Positions 27,990 through 35,255 of a stretch of 64,000 nt of DNA are shown here, one piece after another (position 1 is the first letter of the stretch; each line of letters starts with the position of its first letter). The DNA is from GCA-2731375 sp964631725 (GTDB lineage Bacteria; Pseudomonadota; Alphaproteobacteria; GCA-2731375). Made by a program: the position numbers and the translations under genes. The notes below the pieces were generated by a model. The model did not search any database, had not been told where the DNA came from, and saw nothing but the letters and a program-made list of their open reading frames with translations. The stretch lies in contig CAZVYX010000016.1 in the NCBI GenBank assembly GCA_964631725.1, forward strand, positions 1 through 64,000. Direction: 5' to 3'.

Positions 27990-28424
27990 ATGACGCAAAT
28001 GAGTAGCGCCCAGGCCATTGCGCGCCTGATGAAACGGCCGCCCGTGGGGGCATCGGAACTGTTGGGTCAGGAGCCATTGGAGATCGACGCGGCCCGGGGC
28101 TTCGCCCGCATGGCCTACCAGGGCAAGCCGGAGTTCTGCAATCACCTTGGCGTCATACAAGGCGGCTTCCTTTCCGCCATGATGGACGAGGCCATGGCCA
28201 TCGCGGCCACGGCGGCGCGGGGTTTTGACTATGTGGTACCCACCCTGGGCATGAAGACGTCATACCTGGCGGCCGTCGCGCCTGGTCGTGTGATCGCGGA
28301 AGGCCAGGTCGTGCGGGCCGAGGAACGGCTGGTCTTCCTGGAAGGCAAAATATTCGATCATGACGGCGAACTGGCGGCGGTTGCCAGTGCGACGGCGCGG
28401 TTTCGCAAGGTGCCGTGGAAATGA
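27990..28424 (+). CDS. PaaI-type hot-dog thioesterase
   Basis: Hot-dog-fold acyl-CoA thioesterase, 144 residues. The signature is NHLGVIQGGFLSAMMDEAMA, where the conserved G-G-x5-D/E layout of PaaI thioesterases is clear, with YVVPTLGMKTSYLAAVAPGR forming the next strands. It starts three bases after the methyltransferase stop and overlaps the next thioesterase gene by four bases. The acyl substrate is not predictable. Confidence 0.88.
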   Translation: MTQMSSAQAIARLMKRPPVGASELLGQEPLEIDAARGFARMAYQGKPEFCNHLGVIQGGFLSAMMDEAMAIAATAARGFDYVVPTLGMKTSYLAAVAPGRVIAEGQVVRAEERLVFLEGKIFDHDGELAAVASATARFRKVPWK

Positions 28425-28858
28425 AATTACCCGCATCTAATGGCAATGTTCTGGAACAGCAAAGGGACCGTGACCGCGGCCCGGCGGCGGCTCTGTTAGG
28501 GCACCGCCTGTTGGCGGTCGACGGGACGGCCGCGACGATCGAGGTGGAATTCCAGGCCGCGCCGCATTTGTTCAATCCCATGAATGTCATGCAGGGCGGT
28601 TTTACCATCGCCATACTGGAACAGGCCCTGCTCGACGCCGTGGCCGCATTGGCGGACCGGCCTCGGGAGGCCGCAACCCTGGAAATGCAGTGCAATTTCC
28701 TCGCCGCCATCGGCCCCGGGCCGCTGCGCTGTCAGGCGGGCCTGGTTCTTCAGGGCCGGTCCACGGCATTTGTCGAGGCGCGTTTGTTTGCCAGCAACGG
28801 CGAACTCGCGGCCACGGCGACATCAGTGGTGGCCTTGGCCGCCGTGGCTGACGATTGA
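28421..28858 (+). CDS. PaaI-type hot-dog thioesterase (second)
   Basis: Second hot-dog thioesterase-like protein, 145 residues, starting with an ATGA overlap. The motif HLFNPMNVMQGGFTIAILEQ aligns with its neighbour, with Glu in place of the Asp. The paired genes probably arose by tandem duplication followed by divergence, or act as a heteromer; the sequences are only distantly alike. A GTG at 28415 is an alternative start. This ends the operon; tRNA-Phe follows 174 bases later, with nothing recognisable between. Confidence 0.82.
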   Translation: MKLPASNGNVLEQQRDRDRGPAAALLGHRLLAVDGTAATIEVEFQAAPHLFNPMNVMQGGFTIAILEQALLDAVAALADRPREAATLEMQCNFLAAIGPGPLRCQAGLVLQGRSTAFVEARLFASNGELAATATSVVALAAVADD

Positions 28859-29032
28859 GCCGGTGCAACGGCCCATTATCCCAAGGCGGAAATGCCTGGA
28901 TATGATGATCTTGGGTGTTTTCATGGCTTTCGGTGCCGTGACGCTGGACAGGCTATTCAATTTCCACTATGAACCCCAACGTCTTCGGGCGTTGACCGCC
29001 CACCGGGCCATAGTTCTAAGGACGCCCCGGAT

Positions 29033-29108
<76 letters not shown>

Positions 29109-29149
29109 TTTTTTTCAAGCGCTTGGCATCAAATTTTTGACGCAGTTTT

Positions 29150-29169
29150 CAGGGCGTAATTACGCCCTG
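29150..29169. repeat. Perfect 20-bp palindrome, motif AGGGCG-N6-CGCCCT
   Basis: CAGGGCGTAATTACGCCCTG is a perfect 20-base palindrome 42 bases after tRNA-Phe. A near copy with the same arms lies at 29392-29408. It could be an operator half-site pair, a recombination site or a terminator stem. Confidence 0.6.
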
Positions 29170-29391
29170 CTGGTCGGCTCCCCTTGGGTAGTCCGTTTTG
29201 AATGTTAGTGCATGATGGGGTGCCCAAAATCGAATCAGTTGGAACGCTATGATTCAGACAAAAACTCAAATGTGAATCATGAAAGTCGACTAGACGTAGT
29301 TCGCGGTTTTCCCCAAGTTCCCGATCCATCGCCGCGCGTCCAATGCAGTTCGATAACTGGAGACTTCGTCATCTTCGAAATCCTCTACAAA

Positions 29392-29408
29392 AGGGCGGAA
29401 TACGCCCT
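29392..29408. repeat. Second copy of the AGGGCG/CGCCCT inverted repeat
   Basis: AGGGCGGAATACGCCCT has the same six-base arms as the palindrome at 29150-29169 but a five-base rather than six-base centre. The two copies are about 240 bases apart in an otherwise non-coding stretch. Confidence 0.5.
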
Positions 29409-29605
29409 AACCTACTGCCCGGTTACCCGGATCCACCGCATCCATCGCCATGAATGCGCGAACTCGGGACTATTGCGGAAATCGTTGTTTGGTGGCGATC
29501 TGGTTCAGATCTGCCAAACGCGGGAGTGTGGCTGGGCTCACAACAATTAGTGCTTACGGGAAAATTTGGCTAGTATCTCTTGCGGCTGATTAAGCAGAGA
29601 AGGGG

Positions 29606-32086
29606 ATGGCCGACTGTTTCGCTGATGACAAGTGTCTAGCGAAACGGTCCGTCAATGTGATCAAGCCAATGGGTGAACAATTTCAAATCGCGATAGTTGG
29701 GTCGGGGCCGGGCGGTCTGAGCGCCGCCGGCCGGGCCGCCGAGCTCGGCCTGTCGCACGTGCTGCTGGAACGCACCGACCGTCTGTCCGATACCATCTTC
29801 AAGTATCAGAAGGGCAAACACGTCATGGCGACGCCGGACATCTTGCCACTACGCAGCAGCTTCTCCTTCCAGGCCGGCACCCGCGAGGCGATACTCGAGG
29901 CTTGGGACAACGAGATCCGCGACCTCGGTGTCAACGTCCGCTTCAATACCGAGGTAACGGCGATCGAGGGCCGGCAGGGCGGTTTCCGGCTGACCCTGGG
30001 CGGCGGTGAGACCATTGCGGCCGACAACGTTATCCTGGCGATCGGTTTGCAGGGTAACCTGCGCCGCCTTGGCGTGGCCGGTGACGATTGGGATCGGGTG
30101 CAATACCAGCTCGACGATCCGGACGAATACGAGGCCGAAAACATCGTCGTCATCGGCGCCGGCGACGCGGCGATCGAGAACGCGGTCGCCTTGGCAAGCC
30201 ATAACCAAGTTTCAATCGTCAATCGCCGCGGCGAGTTCGCCCGCGCCAAGGACGGCAACCGCATGGCGATCGAAAAGGCAATTTCCGATGGCATCCTGGA
30301 ATGCTACTACGGTGCCACGCCGAAGTCGGTGACGCCCGGCGAGATTACACTCAACGTTCCCCCTGGCGAAGTCGCGGTGCGCTGCGACCGCGTGATAGCC
30401 AGGCTGGGCGCGACGCCGCCGCGCCAATTCGTCGAATCCTGCGGCGTCAAGTTTTCCTCCAACGATCCCGCCGCCCTGCCGGAGCTGTCGGTGCGGTACG
30501 AAAGCAACGTGACGGGCCTGCACATAATCGGCGCACTGGGCGGCTACCCGCTGATCAAGCAGGCGATGAACCAGGGCTATGAGGTGGTCGAATTCATCGC
30601 CGGCAACGAGATCAAGCCAGCCGACGAACCGCTGCTGGAGGAGAAGTTCGGACCGCTAATGGATAGAAGCGTTGCATCCCGCTACTTCGGCACCGGACTG
30701 AAACAAGACGGCGTCAACGGGCTCTTGGAGGTGGTGCGCGACAGCGTACCATTGCTGAACGGCCTGACGGTGCTGCAACTGCGCGAGTTTCTGCTCGACG
30801 GTAACTTCCATTTCACCGGCGCCGGTGATCAGATTTTTGCCCGGAATGACTACACCGATACATTCTACATGGTGCTAACCGGCGAAGTCGAAATTCTCGT
30901 CAATCAGGACGACGATGGCGAGCGCGTCCGGCTGGGGCAAGGTGAGTTCTTCGGCGAGATGGGCTTGATCCAGGGCCGGCGGCGTACCGCCACTGTGATT
31001 GCCGCCTCCGATTGCGTGCTGTTGGAATCGCCGCGGAATACCATGATCAGCCTGATCAATTCAATTACCTCGGTCGAGCAGACGCTGTCGCGGGCGGCGA
31101 TGGAACGCCAGATCCTGACCTATCTGGCGCCCAACCTGGCGCCGGAGAAGCTGAGACCGGTGATCGAGAAGGCGGAGATCCATTCGTTCAGAAAAAGCGA
31201 GGTGCTGTTCAGCGAAGGCGACGCCGGCCACGGACTTTATCTCATCCAAAAGGGTTCGGTGACGGTGTCCCGTAACGTCGGCGGTCAAGAGATGGTGGTC
31301 TCATACGTCCCGGCGGGCCACTACGTCGGCGAAATGGCGCTGATCAGCGACGCGCCGCGTAACGCGACGATCCGGGCGGCCGTCGCGACCGACACCATCT
31401 GGCTCGATGGTGCCACCTTCCGCAGCATGCTGGACGAGGATCCGGCGCTCAAGCAGCGGGTCGGGGAACGGATGATGTCGCGGTTGGTTGAGGACGAAGA
31501 GATGGCGGCGCAGCCGAACGCCGGCAACATCGTACAGTTCTTGGTCGAGCAAGGCATTGGTGAAGCGAGTGATATCCTGCTGATTGACCAGGCATTGTGC
31601 GTCGGCTGCGACAATTGCGAGAAAGCCTGCGCGGAGACTCACGACGGCACGTCGCGGCTACGCCGCGAATACGGCCCGACCTACGGAACCATCCACGTGC
31701 CCACGGCATGCCGCCATTGCGAGAATCCCCATTGCATGGCCGATTGCCCGCCCGATGCCATCCACCGCGCGCTTGGCGGCGAGGTATATATCGACGACAG
31801 CTGTATCGGCTGCGGCAACTGCGAGCGCAATTGCCCTTACGGCGTGATCCAGATGGCCTTGCCGGCGGCCAAGCAGCCTGGCTTGTTTAACTGGCTCTTG
31901 TTCGGCGCCGGCCAAGGCCCCGGCGCCGCTGCCCGCAGCGATGCCGCGGATGCGATCAAGACCGCCGTGAAATGCGACATGTGCAAGAATATCCCAGGCG
32001 GTGCCGCCTGCGTGCGCGCCTGCCCGACAGGCGCCGCCATTCGCCTCAGTCCGGAGGAGTCCTTCGTCATGTTGCAGTCTCAATAG
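29606..32086 (+). CDS. FAD-dependent oxidoreductase / two cNMP-binding domains / four-cluster ferredoxin fusion
   Basis: An 826-residue cytoplasmic redox protein (no signal peptide). Residues about 26-340 are a two-nucleotide-binding flavoprotein fold, with GSGPGG at 32-37 for FAD and GAGDAA at 184-189 for NAD(P). No thioredoxin-reductase CxxC is present. Two cNMP-binding domains follow (about 390-490 and 510-610), each with a Gly-Glu...Arg cassette (GEMGLIQGRRRTATV and GEMALISDAPRNATI). The C-terminus (665-806) has sixteen cysteines in four groups for four [4Fe-4S] clusters, as in DmsB/NrfC-like subunits. It likely moves electrons between NAD(P)H and the membrane partner next to it, under nucleotide control. 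ATG 29669 is an alternative start. Confidence 0.88.
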   Translation: MADCFADDKCLAKRSVNVIKPMGEQFQIAIVGSGPGGLSAAGRAAELGLSHVLLERTDRLSDTIFKYQKGKHVMATPDILPLRSSFSFQAGTREAILEAWDNEIRDLGVNVRFNTEVTAIEGRQGGFRLTLGGGETIAADNVILAIGLQGNLRRLGVAGDDWDRVQYQLDDPDEYEAENIVVIGAGDAAIENAVALASHNQVSIVNRRGEFARAKDGNRMAIEKAISDGILECYYGATPKSVTPGEITLNVPPGEVAVRCDRVIARLGATPPRQFVESCGVKFSSNDPAALPELSVRYESNVTGLHIIGALGGYPLIKQAMNQGYEVVEFIAGNEIKPADEPLLEEKFGPLMDRSVASRYFGTGLKQDGVNGLLEVVRDSVPLLNGLTVLQLREFLLDGNFHFTGAGDQIFARNDYTDTFYMVLTGEVEILVNQDDDGERVRLGQGEFFGEMGLIQGRRRTATVIAASDCVLLESPRNTMISLINSITSVEQTLSRAAMERQILTYLAPNLAPEKLRPVIEKAEIHSFRKSEVLFSEGDAGHGLYLIQKGSVTVSRNVGGQEMVVSYVPAGHYVGEMALISDAPRNATIRAAVATDTIWLDGATFRSMLDEDPALKQRVGERMMSRLVEDEEMAAQPNAGNIVQFLVEQGIGEASDILLIDQALCVGCDNCEKACAETHDGTSRLRREYGPTYGTIHVPTACRHCENPHCMADCPPDAIHRALGGEVYIDDSCIGCGNCERNCPYGVIQMALPAAKQPGLFNWLLFGAGQGPGAAARSDAADAIKTAVKCDMCKNIPGGAACVRACPTGAAIRLSPEESFVMLQSQ

Positions 32087-32102
32087 TCGCGGGCCCCGTC
32101 CG

Positions 32103-32933
32103 ATGCACCAATCCGTCCTCATTTTCCAGAATTTCCGCTATTTTAGGATAGCGCTTCTGCTCTGCGTTGCCGCAATCGCCATCTATGCCTGGCACGATCC
32201 GTTGGCCGGCGCCAACGGCGGCAGCTGGTACGGCTATACCCTTGGTACCGTCGGTGCGTTGCTGATCCTGTGGCTCGCCTGGTTCGGCATCCGCAAGCGC
32301 CGTTACGGTATTGGCCGGATGACACTGCAGGAATGGTTGTCGGCCCACATATACCTAGGTGTCAGCCTGATCCTCATCGCCACCTTGCATGCGGGTTTCC
32401 AGTTCGGCCTTAACCTGCACACCCTGGCTTATGGCCTGATGCTGGCGGTCGTCGTCAGCGGCATCTTCGGCATCGTCATGTACGTGCGGATACCGAACCT
32501 GCGCAACGAGAACTTGGCCGGCTTGTCCCTCAGCCAACTGGTCGACCAGACCGCCGACTTGTCGGAACGGACGCGGCAGGCGGCGGGCCAGTTGCCTGAT
32601 GACATCACGCAAGCCTTGGTGGAGGCGCAGGAGTCGGTTCGCCTCGGCGGCTCGGCCCGCCGCATCCTTGCCGGGCACGACCGCAAATGCCCCGTTGCCG
32701 CCGTTCTCGAAATGGTCATGGGCCGTGCCGCCAGCCTGACCGGCAGCGAGGCGGAATCGGCGCGGCGGCTGGTGTCGCTGTTGGCGCGGCAGTCGCAACT
32801 CCTGGAGCAGGCGCGTCGGGAGATCCGCTACCGGGCGCTACTCGATGTCTGGCTCTATCTGCACATCCCACTGACGATCGGCCTGATCGCGGCGCTCGCG
32901 GCTCATGTCGTTGTGGTGTTTTTTTACTGGTAG
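32103..32933 (+). CDS. Diheme b-type cytochrome-like membrane protein
   Basis: A 276-residue integral membrane protein with helices at about 15-33, 45-63, 79-99, 107-128 and 248-275, and a long soluble loop (about 130-245). His82 and His96 lie 14 residues apart in one helix and His254 and His268 likewise in the last helix. That is the spacing expected for two stacked b hemes held between two helices. I infer a quinone- or electron-transferring cytochrome b. It starts 16 bases after the flavo-iron-sulfur gene and 9 bases before the decaheme gene. The family name is not recognised. Confidence 0.75.
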   Translation: MHQSVLIFQNFRYFRIALLLCVAAIAIYAWHDPLAGANGGSWYGYTLGTVGALLILWLAWFGIRKRRYGIGRMTLQEWLSAHIYLGVSLILIATLHAGFQFGLNLHTLAYGLMLAVVVSGIFGIVMYVRIPNLRNENLAGLSLSQLVDQTADLSERTRQAAGQLPDDITQALVEAQESVRLGGSARRILAGHDRKCPVAAVLEMVMGRAASLTGSEAESARRLVSLLARQSQLLEQARREIRYRALLDVWLYLHIPLTIGLIAALAAHVVVVFFYW

Positions 32934-32942
32934 GCCGCAGCC

Positions 32943-34691
32943 ATGGAGATCCAAGTCCATTATCTCACCCGCCGGCGCAGTGGCGATGCGGTTAGCCGTG
33001 AAGAGGACGTCAGCTGCGAAGCCTTGAACTTCGGCCGGGGAACCGCCAGCGAAGTGGAGCTGGCCGACCCGCGCGTGCAGTTGCACCAGGGAACCCTGCA
33101 CGTTCGGCCGGGCGGATTGTTTTTCGAGGCACCCGCGCGCGCCAATGTCTCGATTGACGGCCGGATCACCACAAGTTGCCCGGTGCGGATCGGCAGCAAA
33201 ATCGAAATCGGCCCCTACGACGTGGTGATCCTGGAGCCGCCCGAAGGCAAGGACGCGGCAGTCAGCGTCGAGCTGACGCGGCCGGCCGACGATGCCCAGG
33301 TTGCCTTGAGCAACCGCAGTGTAATGTCGCTGGACGACGCCGGCTGGGGCACCAGAAAATGGTCATGGGGCCTGGCCATCGCCGTCTTGGTGGCATTTCT
33401 GCTTTGGCCCATGCTGCAGTTTCTCAAGGGCGACAATGCCGTCGATGTCACCCGCATTGGCGAGATGTCGATGGCCGCCGGGTCGGCGACGCAGCCATGG
33501 CCGGTTGATGGCGATATCGCGTGGCACACTGGCGAGATCTCACGGCCGCACAGCTTCATCGGCAACCAATGCGGCGCCTGCCATCAGAAGCCGTTCGTGC
33601 AGGTTGAGGACAGCGCTTGCGTGGCCTGTCACGACGGTATCGAGCACCACTACGACCCGGCCAAGTTCAAGCTTGCCAATACTACCGATGCCAAATGCCA
33701 GAACTGTCACAAGGAACACGCGGGTTCCGAACCGATCATTTTGTCGAGCCAGACGTTCTGCGCCGCCTGCCACAAGGATTTGGATGGACGCGCGGCGGAG
33801 ACGACGCTCAAGAATGCCGGGGATTTCGGAGCCTCGCACCCGCAGTTCCGTCCCGCCGTGATCATTGATGGTGCCACCGGCAAGCGGCAGCGCCTGGAGC
33901 TCGATCCCGGTAAGCCGCCGGCCGAACTGTCGAACCTGAAGTTCCCACACGACAAGCACCTGTTGCCGCAAGGCGTCCGGGTGCGCGCGGACAACAAGGC
34001 GGAAAAGAAAACCAAGGTCATGCGATGCCCGGACTGTCACCAGCCGGATGCTAGCGGTGTCAACATGAGGCCCATCACCATGCGCGGGCATTGCGCCGAG
34101 TGCCACGGCCTTTCGTTCTCGCCGATCGACCCCTCGCGAATGCTGCCGCACGGCAACCTGGTGGAGGCGCTGCATGTGGTCAGGGAGTTTTACGCCGACG
34201 TGGCGCTACGCGGCGGCGTTCAGGATGCCAATGCGCCGGCCAGCGTGCGCCGCCGGCCGGGTACGCCACTAAGCGAGACGGATCGCCCGGGCGCCTTGCA
34301 ATGGGCGCGCAAGAGGGCCGACAACGCGGCGGCTTTCATCGCCCGTTCGGTCTGTGGTACCTGCCACGACATCGCGCGGGACCAGGGCGCGGCTGGTGGC
34401 TGGCGCATCAAGAAAGTGACGCTGGCGGAGAGCTGGTTCGAGAAGAGTTGGTTTCCGCACAACCAACATCAGGAGGTGCAGTGCACCGCTTGCCACAAAG
34501 CCGGCGCATCGAAGCTGGCGACCGACGTGCTGCTGCCAGGCATCGAAACTTGCCGGCGTTGCCACGGCGGCGCTGAATCAACGATGCGGATTCCTTCGAC
34601 CTGTGTCGACTGCCATCAATTCCACTTGCCGGGTAAACCGCCGATGCATGACGGACCGGGCACGGAGAAAACAGTCCAGCAACGCAAGTAG
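32943..34691 (+). CDS. Inner-membrane decaheme cytochrome c with N-terminal FHA-like domain
   Basis: A 582-residue protein in three parts. Residues 1-105 look like an FHA-type beta-sandwich (NFGRGTASEVELADPRVQLH, then IGSKIEIGPYDVVILEPP). Residues 140-162 form one membrane helix (WSWGLAIAVLVAFLLWPML) with Arg/Lys before it, placing the N-terminus in the cytoplasm. The rest, from Cys210 on, has ten CxxCH heme motifs in the periplasm: CGACH, CVACH, CQNCH, CAACH, CPDCH, CAECH, CGTCH, CTACH, CRRCH and CVDCH. It probably relays electrons from the diheme b protein across the periplasm. The pairing of an FHA-like domain with a multiheme cytochrome is unusual. Confidence 0.88.
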   Translation: MEIQVHYLTRRRSGDAVSREEDVSCEALNFGRGTASEVELADPRVQLHQGTLHVRPGGLFFEAPARANVSIDGRITTSCPVRIGSKIEIGPYDVVILEPPEGKDAAVSVELTRPADDAQVALSNRSVMSLDDAGWGTRKWSWGLAIAVLVAFLLWPMLQFLKGDNAVDVTRIGEMSMAAGSATQPWPVDGDIAWHTGEISRPHSFIGNQCGACHQKPFVQVEDSACVACHDGIEHHYDPAKFKLANTTDAKCQNCHKEHAGSEPIILSSQTFCAACHKDLDGRAAETTLKNAGDFGASHPQFRPAVIIDGATGKRQRLELDPGKPPAELSNLKFPHDKHLLPQGVRVRADNKAEKKTKVMRCPDCHQPDASGVNMRPITMRGHCAECHGLSFSPIDPSRMLPHGNLVEALHVVREFYADVALRGGVQDANAPASVRRRPGTPLSETDRPGALQWARKRADNAAAFIARSVCGTCHDIARDQGAAGGWRIKKVTLAESWFEKSWFPHNQHQEVQCTACHKAGASKLATDVLLPGIETCRRCHGGAESTMRIPSTCVDCHQFHLPGKPPMHDGPGTEKTVQQRK

Positions 34692-34774
34692 CCGCTGTGG
34701 GTAGCGGCAATGCGAAGACAAGACGGTAAAATGGTGTAAGCTATCGACACGCAGAGGGGGATCTGGCGGCAACT

Positions 34775-35248
34775 ATGTTGGGACCGGTGTATCGGGCGGA
34801 TCGATTGTGTAGGGCGCTGTTTGCGGCGGCTGTCTGGGGGGGCACATGTTTGGCATCGCCGACGGCGGCCGAGACAATTGCCGTCGCGGCGTTGACACCG
34901 CAGGGTGTGACACTGGGCACGATGACGACGGACGGCGACATCAGCGACCTGCGATTTTCGGTCGATCTCGCCGGCGACACCCCGGAAGCCAGCTATGTCT
35001 GGGCAATAGTCGGCGGCGCCCACAGTCTGCAACGAACCAACGACGGCTACTGGGTGCCGTGGAACGGTGACATCGTACAACTGATCGACAATCGTTTCCG
35101 CGCCGTTGACGGCAGGCTTACCTTTAAGGTGCTTGACCAGACGATCGGCGCTGACAACCAGGGCATCACGCTGGGCATCGGCTATCGCGCCGGCGGCGCC
35201 CTGAAATTTGGCATCTTCGGCATCTTGCCCGAGAACGGCGGGAGTTGA
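34775..35248 (+). CDS. Small exported protein of the redox cluster, unknown function
   Basis: A 157-residue protein with a signal peptide (hydrophobic LCRALFAAAVWGGTCLASP then AAE). A compact, beta-rich domain follows, containing SYVWAIVGGAHSLQRTNDGY, then WVPWNGDIVQLI, and ITLGIGYRAGGALKFGIFGI at the end. The mature part has no cysteine. I do not recognise the family. It lies between the decaheme gene and the HbpS-like gene (stop and next start eight bases apart), so it belongs to the operon. A periplasmic accessory role is plausible. Confidence 0.65.
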   Translation: MLGPVYRADRLCRALFAAAVWGGTCLASPTAAETIAVAALTPQGVTLGTMTTDGDISDLRFSVDLAGDTPEASYVWAIVGGAHSLQRTNDGYWVPWNGDIVQLIDNRFRAVDGRLTFKVLDQTIGADNQGITLGIGYRAGGALKFGIFGILPENGGS

Positions 35249-35255
35249 CGCAAGT

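Larger units (their letters stand above)
29109..29605. other. AT-rich non-coding stretch downstream of tRNA-Phe
   Basis: About 500 bases without a convincing gene, with visibly lower G+C than both flanks. The longest open frame (29212-29550) has no recognisable domain, no ribosome site and odd composition, so I do not call it. The stretch contains two related palindromes (29150-29169 and 29392-29408), described separately. The promoter for the downstream redox operon should lie at its right end. No integrase remnant was recognised. Confidence 0.6.

Noticed and set aside
29217..29229. Inverted partial copy of the tRNA 3' end (GGGGTGCCCAAAA)
   Set aside because: Only about eight to nine bases match TGGGCACC, which is too short to call an attachment site.
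29212..29550. 112-codon open frame after tRNA-Phe
   Set aside because: No ribosome site, no domain, atypical composition; might be chance in AT-rich DNA. Recorded as non-coding.
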